A stretch of DNA of 32,800 nucleotides, taken from contig CACWQW010000059.1 of the NCBI GenBank assembly GCA_902763085.1, forward strand, positions 1 through 32,800, read 5' to 3'. The position numbers were made by a program, and so were the translations under genes. Origin of the DNA: Dongibacter bovis. Its GTDB lineage: Bacteria; Bacillota; Negativicutes; Selenomonadales; Selenomonadaceae. The notes under the pieces are model-generated. The model searched no databases, had not been told where the DNA came from, and worked only from the letters and a program-made list of their open reading frames with translations. Below are positions 25,704-32,800 of this stretch, in pieces (the first letter of the stretch is position 1; the number at the start of each line of letters is the position of its first letter).

Positions 25704-26255
25704 ATGGGTATTTCAGGGATCGGTGCCGGTGCGTCCTACAGTACGCTGAAGACGTTCCAGCAGCTGAACCGCGACGTCCATACGCAGGGCGTGGAGCAGG
25801 CGTCGAGGATCTCCAGGGAAGCGGGAGATTACTCGCGCGTGTCGAATTTCGGCAACGAGACGAAGATCGGCACGAGCAAGTTCCAGCGCGGCAACGAGAC
25901 GATCGCGACGATCGGCGAGAACAAGACGTCCGAACTCATGGACAAGGCGAAGAGCTACTATGCCGTGTCGAATTTCGGCAACGAGACGAAACTCGGCTCG
26001 AGCAAGTTCCAGCAAGCGGTCAAGGCTGCATCGGAGCAGGGTCAGCGCAATGTCTCTGAGAGCATGGAGAAGGCGGCGTCCTACACGAAGGTCTCGAACT
26101 TCGGTACGGAGACGAAGCTCGGCTCAAGCAAGTTCCAGCAGGCGAACGCCCAGGTCAGCGCGAAGTTCGCTGCGGTCGCGAGCGCCTACAAGCAGGCGGC
26201 AAGCCTCGGCAACGCTTCGGCGGCACGCGGTCAGGCGGTGGACATCGGCGCCTGA
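25704..26255 (+). CDS. Protein with three 42-residue repeats, function unknown
   Basis: The 183-residue product is not one I recognise. It has no signal peptide or membrane segment. After a Gly-rich start (MGISGIGAGASYSTLKTFQQ) it has three tandem units with a period of exactly 42 residues: the motif VSNFGNETKIGTSKFQ at Val46, VSNFGNETKLGSSKFQ at Val88 and VSNFGTETKLGSSKFQ at Val130. Each motif is preceded by a Tyr and, in units two and three, by a helix such as M(D/E)KA. The C terminus is Ala-rich. It is hydrophilic, with no Cys. ATG 25704 follows GAGGGA, it has its own promoter and shares a bidirectional terminator with the convergent FliD-like gene. Secreted or surface filament roles are conceivable but unproven. 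Confidence 0.75.
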   Translation: MGISGIGAGASYSTLKTFQQLNRDVHTQGVEQASRISREAGDYSRVSNFGNETKIGTSKFQRGNETIATIGENKTSELMDKAKSYYAVSNFGNETKLGSSKFQQAVKAASEQGQRNVSESMEKAASYTKVSNFGTETKLGSSKFQQANAQVSAKFAAVASAYKQAASLGNASAARGQAVDIGA

Positions 26256-26270
26256 AGGCAGGCAAAAGGA

Positions 26271-26306
26271 AACGGCTGTAGCAACATCATTGCTACAGCC
26301 GTTTTT
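26271..26306. terminator. Bidirectional terminator between the repeat protein and FliD-like genes
   Basis: AACGGCTGTAGCAA (26271-26284) pairs perfectly with TTGCTACAGCCGTT (26290-26303) around CATCA, with T residues to the right (26302-26306) and A residues to the left. It can serve both converging genes. Confidence 0.92.
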
Positions 26307-26322
26307 CTTGGTACGCGCGAGA

Positions 26323-27186
26323 TCAGAACATCATATCGAGCAGGTTGCCCGTCGTCGCAAAGGCGGAGATGTTCACGAGCGTGCTTCCCGTGTAGAGAGA
26401 GGCCAGCTTCGTCTCGTTGCCGAGCATGCTCGACATCGAGGGGAACACCTGATCCTTCTGGAAATTGGCGAGGTTTACGTGGCTCTCCGCCTTGCCGGAG
26501 AGGCCGTTCCTGCCGAGCAGGTTCTCCGTGCGGCTGCTCTCGGTCGTGAGCGCTTTCGCGAGCTTGTCTTCATCGAGCGTGAGCGCGCCGGTCTTGCTGT
26601 CGACGTTGATGCCGATCGCGCTGTAGGAATCCGCACGGTACGTCGTATCGGCGAACTCCGTCGCGAGCGCGCTCGCACGCTTCGACACATCCTTGTTGTC
26701 CGAGAAGAACGTGAGCGCGTCGTTGTAGTCCGAGACGAGAGACTTCACATTGCTGATCGCGCTCTTGAGCGCGTCGCTGTACGTCGTCTTGCCGTCGGCA
26801 CCCGTCTGGATGTCGCTGGCGGAGAAATCGTAGCTCATGTTCATGACCTTCTTGGCGGAGTCAGAGAGGTCGGAGAGCGTCGATTTCATCTCGGTGTTGA
26901 ACGTCGTCTTCGTCTCGGTGTAGGAGCTGACGAGACCCGCGTAGCCATCGCGCACGCCCTGCAGCGTCTTTAGATCGGACTGCGCGGACGACTCGGCAGA
27001 GGCGAGCCGCGACGTGATGCTCTTCGCATCCGAGGTCGCGCTGCTGATGCCAGAGAGCGTGCCAGACGCGCTCGACGTGCCAGAAGAGCTCGTGCTATTC
27101 GTGCTGCCCGTGAGGCTGAGTCCCGCATTCGTGGCGAACTTGTACATCATGTACGTGTTGTTCGCCATGGCTGAAATCGTAGGCAT
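26323..27186 (-). CDS. FliD-like (flagellar cap C-terminal domain) protein, short
   Basis: The 287-residue product starts at ATG 27186 (reverse) with a strong ribosome site AAGGAGGTG. After MANNTYMMYKFATNAG comes a Ser/Thr/Gly-rich stretch (about 27-50), then helical segments and a region like the C-terminal domain of flagellar hook-associated protein 2: ISNVKSLVSDYNDALTFF and GINVDSKTGALTLDEDKLAKAL followed by ENLLGRNG. True FliD is 450 residues or more, so this is an abbreviated relative. No other flagellar gene is in the window. It also contains LGNETKL, which echoes the motif of the neighbouring repeat protein. It may be a secreted filament-associated protein; low certainty on role. Confidence 0.7.
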   Translation of the reverse strand: MPTISAMANNTYMMYKFATNAGLSLTGSTNSTSSSGTSSASGTLSGISSATSDAKSITSRLASAESSAQSDLKTLQGVRDGYAGLVSSYTETKTTFNTEMKSTLSDLSDSAKKVMNMSYDFSASDIQTGADGKTTYSDALKSAISNVKSLVSDYNDALTFFSDNKDVSKRASALATEFADTTYRADSYSAIGINVDSKTGALTLDEDKLAKALTTESSRTENLLGRNGLSGKAESHVNLANFQKDQVFPSMSSMLGNETKLASLYTGSTLVNISAFATTGNLLDMMF

Positions 27187-27316
27187 AGATCACACCTCCT
27201 TCCGTGGTGATGGTGGAGAACTTCTCTCCTCTTATTATATCGTAAAAACGGGGAGGTTACATAAAAAATTCGTGCGGCGGGAACGATTTTCCTGCGGCAG
27301 AGGCAAGGAGGATGTC

Positions 27317-28684
27317 ATGAGGAACCTGGAACCATGGATCGAAGAGACGATCGCAGAGCTTACCGTGACGGAGGCGGACCTGCAAAGAGGCATGGCGCGC
27401 TTTGAGGAGGAGATGGCGCTCGGGCTGCGCACGCCCGGGGCGTCCTCGCTCTACATGGAGCCCTGCTACGTCGATTTGCCGACGGGCAGGGAGCGCGGCC
27501 GCGCCGTGGCGCTCGATTTCGGCGGCACGAATGCGCGCGCGGCGCTCGTCGAGGTCACGGCGGGCGGCTGCCGGGTGCTCGGCGCAGCGCGCCGTCCGCT
27601 CCGCGTGTCTGGCGCCTACGACGTGACGCGTTCCGAGACGCCGGAGGCGCTCTTTGACTTCCTCGCGGAGCTCGTGCGCGAGGCGCTCGTAAAGGGCGGC
27701 GCCCGGACGGACGAGGCGCTGCCGCTCGGCCACACGTTCTCCTTCGGCACACGGCAGCAGGAGCTCTCTGACGCGCGCCTCATCGTCTGGTCGAAGGAGA
27801 TCGAGGTGCCGGGCGTTGAGGGGGAGTACGTCAACGCGCAGCTGCGCGCGGCGCTCGCGCGGGCGGGACTCCGTCATGTGGCGCCGACGGCGATCCTCAA
27901 CGACACGACGGCGGTCCTGCTCGCCGCCGCCTTCCGTCACCCGGGCACGGCCATCGCGACGATCTACGCGACGGGCTTTAACAGCTGCTACCTCGAGACG
28001 TTCGGCGGCAGGCGGCCGCCGATGATCTACAACATCGAGTCGGGGAGCTATCGCCATTTCCCGCAGAGCGCGCTCGACCGCGCGCTCGACGCGGCGTCCT
28101 CGAAGCCCGGCGCCCAACGGCTCGAGAAGATGATCTCGGGACGCTACCTCGGCGAGCTCCTCACGCGCGCCCTGCAGCGCGGCGGGCAGGCAGACGCGCC
28201 ACTCCTCTCAGGCGAGGCGGTGGGACAGCTCGCGGCAGGGGCGCTCCGTGCGCTCCCCGGCGGCGCGCCGCTCACGGAGACAGCGCGCGCAGGGCTCGGA
28301 GCGCTTGCGCGCGCACTCATCCGCCGCTCGGCGCGCCTCGCGGGCATGACGCTCGCCGCCGTCCTCTCGCACCGCGCGGCGGTAGATGGGCAGGACGTCA
28401 TCGCGCCGCAGCCGCTCGCGATGGATGGCGCCGTCTTCGCGCATATGCCCGGCGTAGAGGCGGGGCTCCGAGGGACCCTTTCGCTGCTGCTCGGAAGGGC
28501 GGCGCAGGGGCTCACGCTGCCGCTCGTGCGCGATGCCTCGAGCGAGGGCGCCGCCATCGCCGCCCTGCTCGGCGCAGAGAAAATGAAGGGATGCTCAAAG
28601 GCGGTGGGTGGCTCCTCCTGCACGCACGAGGAAGCGCTCGACCGCCGCGCGCACCGTAGCTTATCGAGTGATAAATATGATTAA
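27317..28684 (+). CDS. Hexokinase, eukaryotic-type family
   Basis: The 455-residue product belongs to the hexokinase family of eukaryotes, not to the bacterial ROK or Glk families. Phosphate-binding AVALDFGGTNARAALVEV is at residues 63-80, the sugar-binding region LPLGHTFSFGTRQQ corresponds to the eukaryotic LGFTFSFP..Q, the catalytic Asp196 lies in ILNDTTAVLL, and LEKMISGRYLGEL matches the family block. It phosphorylates glucose and perhaps other hexoses. ATG 27317 follows AAGGAGG; the open frame upstream of it runs antisense to the FliD-like gene and was excluded. The last 35 residues, with two Cys, look like an added tail. It lies upstream of pyk. Sugar range cannot be judged. Confidence 0.88.
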   Translation: MRNLEPWIEETIAELTVTEADLQRGMARFEEEMALGLRTPGASSLYMEPCYVDLPTGRERGRAVALDFGGTNARAALVEVTAGGCRVLGAARRPLRVSGAYDVTRSETPEALFDFLAELVREALVKGGARTDEALPLGHTFSFGTRQQELSDARLIVWSKEIEVPGVEGEYVNAQLRAALARAGLRHVAPTAILNDTTAVLLAAAFRHPGTAIATIYATGFNSCYLETFGGRRPPMIYNIESGSYRHFPQSALDRALDAASSKPGAQRLEKMISGRYLGELLTRALQRGGQADAPLLSGEAVGQLAAGALRALPGGAPLTETARAGLGALARALIRRSARLAGMTLAAVLSHRAAVDGQDVIAPQPLAMDGAVFAHMPGVEAGLRGTLSLLLGRAAQGLTLPLVRDASSEGAAIAALLGAEKMKGCSKAVGGSSCTHEEALDRRAHRSLSSDKYD

Positions 28685-28686
28685 TC

Positions 28687-28707
28687 ATTAATTCGCGACG
28701 AATTAAT
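28687..28707. promoter_or_regulatory. Perfect palindrome upstream of pyk
   Basis: ATTAATTCG (28687-28695) and CGAATTAAT (28699-28707) are perfect 9-bp inverted repeats around CGA. A TATAAT (28717-28722) lies 9 bp downstream, so the palindrome covers the place where a -35 box would be. It could be an operator, or the hairpin end of the hexokinase transcript; it lacks a long T run. Confidence 0.55.
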
Positions 28708-28716
28708 AAAATATAT

Positions 28717-28722
28717 TATAAT
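28717..28722 (+). promoter_or_regulatory. Probable -10 box of the pyk promoter
   Basis: TATAAT in an AT-rich stretch about 200 bp before pyk. No good -35 is seen, so an activator may be needed or the promoter may lie elsewhere. The leader has a hairpin, TCGGACC (28882-28888) with GGTCCGA (28905-28911), just before the ribosome site. Confidence 0.4.
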
Positions 28723-28929
28723 GTATACACGCAATCGGAAGTAATAATAACAACCGCTTCTTTCGACAAAAATTTTCTCTAAATCCGGGCAAAATCATGG
28801 AAAAACCCCTTTACTTGCAAAAGGGAGGAGTGTTAGGATAAAGGCAAACGGGGAACAGTTCCCTATGAGACAACAGGTATTTCGGACCTTAGATATGGCG
28901 TGGCGGTCCGAGGAAAAGGCGGGTAATAT

Positions 28930-30357
28930 ATGTTAAAGAAGACGAAGATCATCTGCACCCAGGGGCCGGCAACGGAGAAGCCGGGCGTCGTCGACGCGCT
29001 GATCGCGAACGGCATGAATTGCGCGCGGTTCAATTTCTCACATGGCGACCATGCGGAGCATCTCGGCCGCATCAACATGGTGCGTGAGGCGGCGAAGAAG
29101 GCGGGCAAGGTCATCTCCCTCATGCTCGACACGAAGGGCCCGGAGATGCGCCTTGGCGAGTTCAAGAACGGCAAGGTCATGCTCGAGAAGGGCAAGCCGT
29201 TCACGCTGACGTACGACGATACGCCGGGCGATGAGACGCATGTCTCCGTCAACCACAAGGGCCTCTACACCGAGGTGAAGCCCGGCGACACGCTGCTCCT
29301 CTCCGACGGCCTCGTCGCGCTCAAGGTCGACGAGATCCGCGGCAAGGACATCCTCACGACGATCCAGAACAGCGGCAAGATGAGCACGAAGAAGCGTGTT
29401 GCGGCGCCTGGCGTCTCGCTCGGCCTGCCGCCGATCTCCGAGCAGGACGCGAAGGACATCATCTTCGGCTGCGAGCAGGACCTCGACTTCATCGCGGCGT
29501 CCTTCATCCAGCGTCCGGAGGACGTGCTCGCGATACGGAAGCTCGTCGAGGAGCATCACGGCAACATGGAGATCCTGCCGAAGATCGAGAACCTCGAAGG
29601 TGTGAAGAACTTCGATGAGATCCTCGAGGTCTCCGACGGCATCATGGTCGCGCGCGGCGACCTCGGCGTCGAGGTGCCGGCAGAGGATGTGCCTCTGATC
29701 CAGAAGGAGATCATCCGCAAGTGCAACAAGGCGGGCAAGCCTGTCATCGTCGCGACGCAGATGCTCGAGTCCATGACGACGAACCCGCGCCCGACGCGCG
29801 CTGAGGTCTCCGATGTCGGCAACGCCATCCTCGACGGCACGGATGCGATCATGCTCTCCGGCGAGACGGCGCAGGGCGACTACCCCGTCGAGGCGGTCTC
29901 GACGATGAACCGCATCGCGCAGCGCATCGAGAGCTCGCTCGAGTACAAGGCGCTCTTCGTCGAGCGCGGCATCGAGCACATGCAGTCCCGCACGCGCGCC
30001 GTGGCGCACGCGACGGTACAGATGGCGTGGGAGCTCGACGTGCCTGCGATCATCACGCCGACGGACAGCGGCTACACGACGAAGGTCGTCTCGCGCTATC
30101 GCCCGAAGGCAGCCATCGTCGCCTACACGCCGCACGACAAGGTCGTCCGCCAGCTCAACCTCCGCTGGGGCGTCTATCCCATCCTCGGCACGCCGTGGAA
30201 AGACGTCGACGAGATGATCGCGAACGCTGCCTCCGCCGCCGTAAAGCAAGGCTACGTCAAGCGCGGCGACACGACGATCATCACCTCCGGCATCAAGCTG
30301 CAGAGCAAGACGAGTGTCGGCAACAACACGAACATGATCCGCGTCTATCAGGTGTGA
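28930..30357 (+). CDS. pyk: Pyruvate kinase
   Basis: Pyruvate kinase transfers phosphate from phosphoenolpyruvate to ADP. The 475-residue product has TKIICTQGPATE (the usual TLGP or TIGP reads TQGP), ARFNFSHGDH, LDTKGPEMRLG, the catalytic Lys in ILPKIENLEGV, IMVARGDLGVEVP and MLESMTTNPRPTRAEVSDVGNA, all in order. It lacks the extra C-terminal PEP-utilising domain found in some Firmicutes enzymes. ATG 28930 has only a weak AGGCGGG ribosome site. It lies 245 bp after the hexokinase gene and ends in a terminator. No internal loss is seen. Confidence 0.97.
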   Translation: MLKKTKIICTQGPATEKPGVVDALIANGMNCARFNFSHGDHAEHLGRINMVREAAKKAGKVISLMLDTKGPEMRLGEFKNGKVMLEKGKPFTLTYDDTPGDETHVSVNHKGLYTEVKPGDTLLLSDGLVALKVDEIRGKDILTTIQNSGKMSTKKRVAAPGVSLGLPPISEQDAKDIIFGCEQDLDFIAASFIQRPEDVLAIRKLVEEHHGNMEILPKIENLEGVKNFDEILEVSDGIMVARGDLGVEVPAEDVPLIQKEIIRKCNKAGKPVIVATQMLESMTTNPRPTRAEVSDVGNAILDGTDAIMLSGETAQGDYPVEAVSTMNRIAQRIESSLEYKALFVERGIEHMQSRTRAVAHATVQMAWELDVPAIITPTDSGYTTKVVSRYRPKAAIVAYTPHDKVVRQLNLRWGVYPILGTPWKDVDEMIANAASAAVKQGYVKRGDTTIITSGIKLQSKTSVGNNTNMIRVYQV

Positions 30358-30383
30358 TCGCCTGAAAAGAGGCGAGAGACCAG

Positions 30384-30409
30384 GGGCCGCCGGCAGGCGG
30401 CTCTTTTTT
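30384..30409 (+). terminator. Rho-independent terminator after pyk
   Basis: GGGCCGCC (30384-30391) pairs with GGCGGCTC (30396-30403) with one wobble around GGCA, followed by six T. Confidence 0.9.
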
Positions 30410-30410
30410 C

Positions 30411-30440
30411 TTGCCACGCTCCCGCGCGTTGTGGTATGAT
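30411..30440 (+). promoter_or_regulatory. Promoter of the secG operon
   Basis: TTGCCA (30411-30416) and TATGAT (30435-30440) are 18 bp apart, directly after the pyk terminator and 34 bp before the secG start. Confidence 0.6.
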
Positions 30441-30473
30441 AAGATGTAATTAGTGCGTAGAGGAGGACTCGGG

Positions 30474-30701
30474 TTGCTGACCTTATTGATGATATTGGAT
30501 GCGATCGTCTGCATTGCGCTCATCGCCGCCGTGCTCGGACAGGAAGCGAAATCGGATGGCATGGGCGGCCTCGGTGGCGGCGCGGACACCGTCTTTTCGA
30601 GCAAGGCGCGCGGCATGGACGCGCTACTGGCGCGCGTGACGGTGGTCCTCGCGGTGCTGTTTGCCGTCATCACCATCGTGATCGCCCGCATGACATCGTG
30701 A
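30474..30701 (+). CDS. secG: SecG, preprotein translocase subunit
   Basis: SecG is the small accessory subunit of the SecYEG channel in the inner membrane. TTG 30474 follows AGGAGG (30461-30466) at 7 bp; the earlier in-frame GTG at 30453 has no ribosome site. The 75-residue product has two membrane segments (LMILDAIVCIALIAAVL and VTVVLAVLFAVITIVIA) linked by the diagnostic QEAKSDGMGGLGGGADTVFS. It heads the secG-esterase-rnr cluster known from many Firmicutes. Confidence 0.95.
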   Translation: MLTLLMILDAIVCIALIAAVLGQEAKSDGMGGLGGGADTVFSSKARGMDALLARVTVVLAVLFAVITIVIARMTS

Positions 30702-30867
30702 TTTCAGGGAGGCGTTTCGGATCGGCGCGAGAGCGGCGCGGTCCGCGCTTCCACCAGACGTTCTCTGCCGTGTGGGGCGGGAGCGTTTTTCATTTTAGGA
30801 GAGGAACGACGCGTTCCCCCGCCGGGGGGAGAAAGGAGAGCGCGCAAGCTGGGAAAGGAGAGGGACT

Positions 30868-31605
30868 ATGATACAGTCGGGAGCTGAGCCGTTCTTCCTG
30901 CCGGGCGGGCCAGACGGCGTGCTGCTCGTGCACGGATTCACGGGCTGCCCCGCCGACCTGCTGCTCCTCGGGGAGTACCTGCAGGCGCAGGGCTTCACGG
31001 TGCTCGGCGTGCGCCTCGCCGGCCACGCAACGAGCGCGGAGGACCTGAGCCGGCAGACGGCGGAGGACTGGCTTGACTCCGTGCGCGACGGCGCCGCCCT
31101 GCTCCGGGGCGCGACGCGGTCACTCTCCGTTGTCGGCCACTCGCTCGGCGGCGTGCTCGCATTCCTGCTCGCGGCGGAGCAGCCAGGTGTCCGCCGCATC
31201 GTGAGCCTCGCGACGCCCGTCTCCATCGCGCCGGAGCGGGGCGCCGACCGTCTGCCGCCGCGCCCGCTCTGCCCGGGCCACTATGCGCCGAAACATCGCC
31301 GGCCCATGCATGACGTGCCGCCGGCGGTCAACGATACGTATGACGAGATGCCGCTCCTCTCCGTCCACGAGCTCTTCGACGCCATCGAGCGCATGAAGGG
31401 CGTGCTCCCGCGCATCGCGCAGCCGACGCTCCTCCTGCACAGCCGTGCGGACCACACGGCGGCGCCCGAGAGCGCGCAGTACCTCTATGACCACATCGCG
31501 AGCCGCGAGAAAGACATCGTCTGGCTGGAGCACTCCGGCCACCTGCTGCCGCTCGACGTAGAGCGGCAGACCGTTTTTGAAAAGACTGCAGGATTCCTCC
31601 AGTGA
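30868..31605 (+). CDS. Carboxylesterase, alpha/beta hydrolase
   Basis: The 245-residue product has HGFTGCPADL for the oxyanion hole, nucleophile Ser92 in VVGHSLGGVLAF, the acid in LLLHSRADHTA and the His in LEHSGHLLPLD. It is close to the Est30/YvaK carboxylesterases that sit between secG and rnr in Firmicutes. The natural substrate is unknown. ATG 30868 follows GGAAAGGAGAGGG. A 166-bp gap after secG contains GC-rich short inverted repeats but no gene that I can see. Confidence 0.92.
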   Translation: MIQSGAEPFFLPGGPDGVLLVHGFTGCPADLLLLGEYLQAQGFTVLGVRLAGHATSAEDLSRQTAEDWLDSVRDGAALLRGATRSLSVVGHSLGGVLAFLLAAEQPGVRRIVSLATPVSIAPERGADRLPPRPLCPGHYAPKHRRPMHDVPPAVNDTYDEMPLLSVHELFDAIERMKGVLPRIAQPTLLLHSRADHTAAPESAQYLYDHIASREKDIVWLEHSGHLLPLDVERQTVFEKTAGFLQ

Positions 31606-31669
31606 CGAAAGAGAGCGGCGGATGCAGCGGCATCCGCTGGCATAAAGGAAGGAATCGGAAAGGAATTAT

Positions 31670-32800
31670 ATGGAACTGGATCTCAAAGACCGCATCCTCA
31701 CGTTCATGAAAGAGGATGCTTTTCGCCCGATGCTGGCGGAGGACATCGCCGAGGCAATGCACCTCACGGAGGAGGAGCAGGTCGCATTCCCCCCAGCGCT
31801 CGAGGCGCTCGAGCAGGAGGCGCGCGTCATCAAGAACCGCAGCGACCTCTACGGCATCCCGAGCCGCATGCACCTCGTCGTCGGCAAGCTCACGATGACG
31901 GCGAAGGGCTTCGGCTTCATCATCCCCGACGTCAAGGAGACGGAGGAGGACACGGACGTATTCGTGCCGGGCGTCGCGCTCGGCACGGCCATGCACGGCG
32001 ACCGCGTCGTCGCGCGCGTCAAGCCGCCCGAGGAGGAAGGCCGCTCGCGCGAGGGCGAGATCATCCGCGTCATCGAGCGCGCGAACGAGCGCATCGTCGG
32101 CACCTTCGAGAGCAACAAGACGTTCGCCTTCGTGACGCCGGACAACACGAAGCTCAATAACGACATCTTCGTGCCGAAAAAGCATTTCGGCGGCGCACGC
32201 TCGGGCAGCAAAGTTGTCGTCGAGATCACGAAGTGGCCGTCCGGCCGCCACAACGCGGAGGGCAAAGTCGTCGAGGTGCTCGGCAAGGAGGGCGATCCGG
32301 GCGTCGACGTACTCTCCGTCATGCGTCAGTACGACCTCTCGCAGGAGTTCCCCGAGGACGTGCAGTACGCCGCGGATCACATCGAGCAGAACCCCTCGCC
32401 CGATGAGTACGAGGGCCGCCGCGACCGCCGCGACCTCACGGTCGTCACCGTCGACGGCGACGACTCCAAGGATTTCGACGACGGCGTCTACGTTGAGAAA
32501 AAGGCGGACGGCTCCTACTTCCTCGGCGTCTACATCGCCGACGTGAGCTGGTACGTGCGCGAGGGCGAGCCGCTCGACCGCGAGGCGCGCGAGCGCGGCA
32601 CGAGCGTCTACCTCGTCGACCGCGTCATCCCCATGCTGCCCTTTGCGCTCTCCAACGGCATCTGCAGCCTCAACCAGGGCGTCGACCGCCTCTCGATGGC
32701 GTGCGAGATGCAGGTGAGCCCCGAGGGCGAGATCGTAAGCTACGAGATCGTGCCCGCCGTCATCCACGTCTACCGCCGCCTCACCTACAACATCGTCAAC
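31670..32800 (+). CDS. rnr: RNase R, N-terminal part (runs off right edge)
   Basis: RNase R is a 3'-to-5' exoribonuclease able to degrade structured RNA. From ATG 31670 behind AAAGGA the frame is open for 377 codons to the window end. Residues about 1-65 form the winged-helix region, about 70-220 two cold-shock-like domains (LTMTAKGFGFIIPDVKE, KTFAFVTPDN with IFVPKKHFGGA), and the RNB catalytic domain begins near 250 with VDGDDSKDFDDGVYV, which holds the metal-binding Asp residues, and YLVDRVIPMLPFALSNGICS. The remaining half is outside. It follows the esterase by 64 bp. Confidence 0.96.
   Translation, partial: MELDLKDRILTFMKEDAFRPMLAEDIAEAMHLTEEEQVAFPPALEALEQEARVIKNRSDLYGIPSRMHLVVGKLTMTAKGFGFIIPDVKETEEDTDVFVPGVALGTAMHGDRVVARVKPPEEEGRSREGEIIRVIERANERIVGTFESNKTFAFVTPDNTKLNNDIFVPKKHFGGARSGSKVVVEITKWPSGRHNAEGKVVEVLGKEGDPGVDVLSVMRQYDLSQEFPEDVQYAADHIEQNPSPDEYEGRRDRRDLTVVTVDGDDSKDFDDGVYVEKKADGSYFLGVYIADVSWYVREGEPLDREARERGTSVYLVDRVIPMLPFALSNGICSLNQGVDRLSMACEMQVSPEGEIVSYEIVPAVIHVYRRLTYNIVN

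Noticed and set aside
27234..27262. Sigma-28 promoter for the FliD-like gene
   Set aside because: ACGATAT is present on the coding strand, but no TAAA-type -35 sits at the right spacing, so the evidence is too weak for a feature.
27014..27316. N-terminal extension of hexokinase over the FliD-like gene
   Set aside because: It would run antisense through a real gene and its promoter; ATG 27317 has AAGGAGG and fits the family.
1..32800. CRISPR array, tRNA or rRNA genes
   Set aside because: No regularly spaced repeats, cloverleaf with a T-loop, or rRNA segment was seen. The only tandem repeat is the 126-bp coding repeat in the gene at 25704.

Overview
The window is GC-rich (roughly 60%) and reads as a chromosomal segment of a diderm Firmicute of the Negativicutes, most likely Selenomonadales (Selenomonas/Mitsuokella type). 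The reasons are the Firmicutes-style gene orders (fapR-plsX-fab operon ending at rnc; secG-esterase-rnr), FabK in place of FabI, a SCIFF ranthipeptide with its radical SAM maturase, and a tripartite RND pump that implies an outer membrane. Apart from marR and a FliD-like gene, all genes lie on the + strand. This taxonomic call is inference from gene content and composition.

Layout. 1-125: right end of an IS30-type insertion sequence. 154-8829: type II fatty acid synthesis operon fapR-plsX-fabH-fabK-fabD-fabG-acpP, a second FabK-like flavin oxidoreductase, fabF and rnc, with a strong promoter and a possible FapR site just downstream of the IS. 8849-9661: metallo-beta-lactamase-fold hydrolase. 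9767-14777: divergent marR and an RND efflux pair (adaptor lipoprotein plus inner-membrane transporter) around a shared palindrome. 14951-16588: SCIFF precursor and maturase. 16868-21439: lower-glycolysis operon gap-pgk-tpiA-gpmI. 21520-23273: NifU-like scaffold and GGGtGRT protein. 23565-25542: PTS-dependent dihydroxyacetone kinase dhaK-dhaL-dhaM. 25704-27186: a three-repeat protein of unknown function convergent with a short FliD-like protein. 27317-30357: eukaryotic-type hexokinase and pyruvate kinase. 30474 to the end: secG, carboxylesterase and the start of RNase R.

The most unusual feature is damage. Six conserved genes (plsX, the FabK-like oxidoreductase, the RND transporter, pgk, tpiA, dhaK) each lack a short internal block of about 20-100 bp that the family normally has. 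Five lose frame; tpiA stays in frame but lacks about 23 residues. The sequence resumes cleanly in the correct downstream protein each time. Losing pgk and plsX together is hard to square with a living cell that has no second copies, so assembly or consensus deletion is the leading explanation, though real decay cannot be excluded from sequence alone.

Most genes join central carbon and lipid metabolism: hexokinase, the gap operon, pyk and DhaKLM feed triose phosphate and pyruvate, and the fab operon uses malonyl-ACP under likely FapR control. The best candidates for undescribed biology are the 42-residue-repeat protein with its FliD-like neighbour, and the NifU-like/GGGtGRT pair attached to the glycolytic genes.
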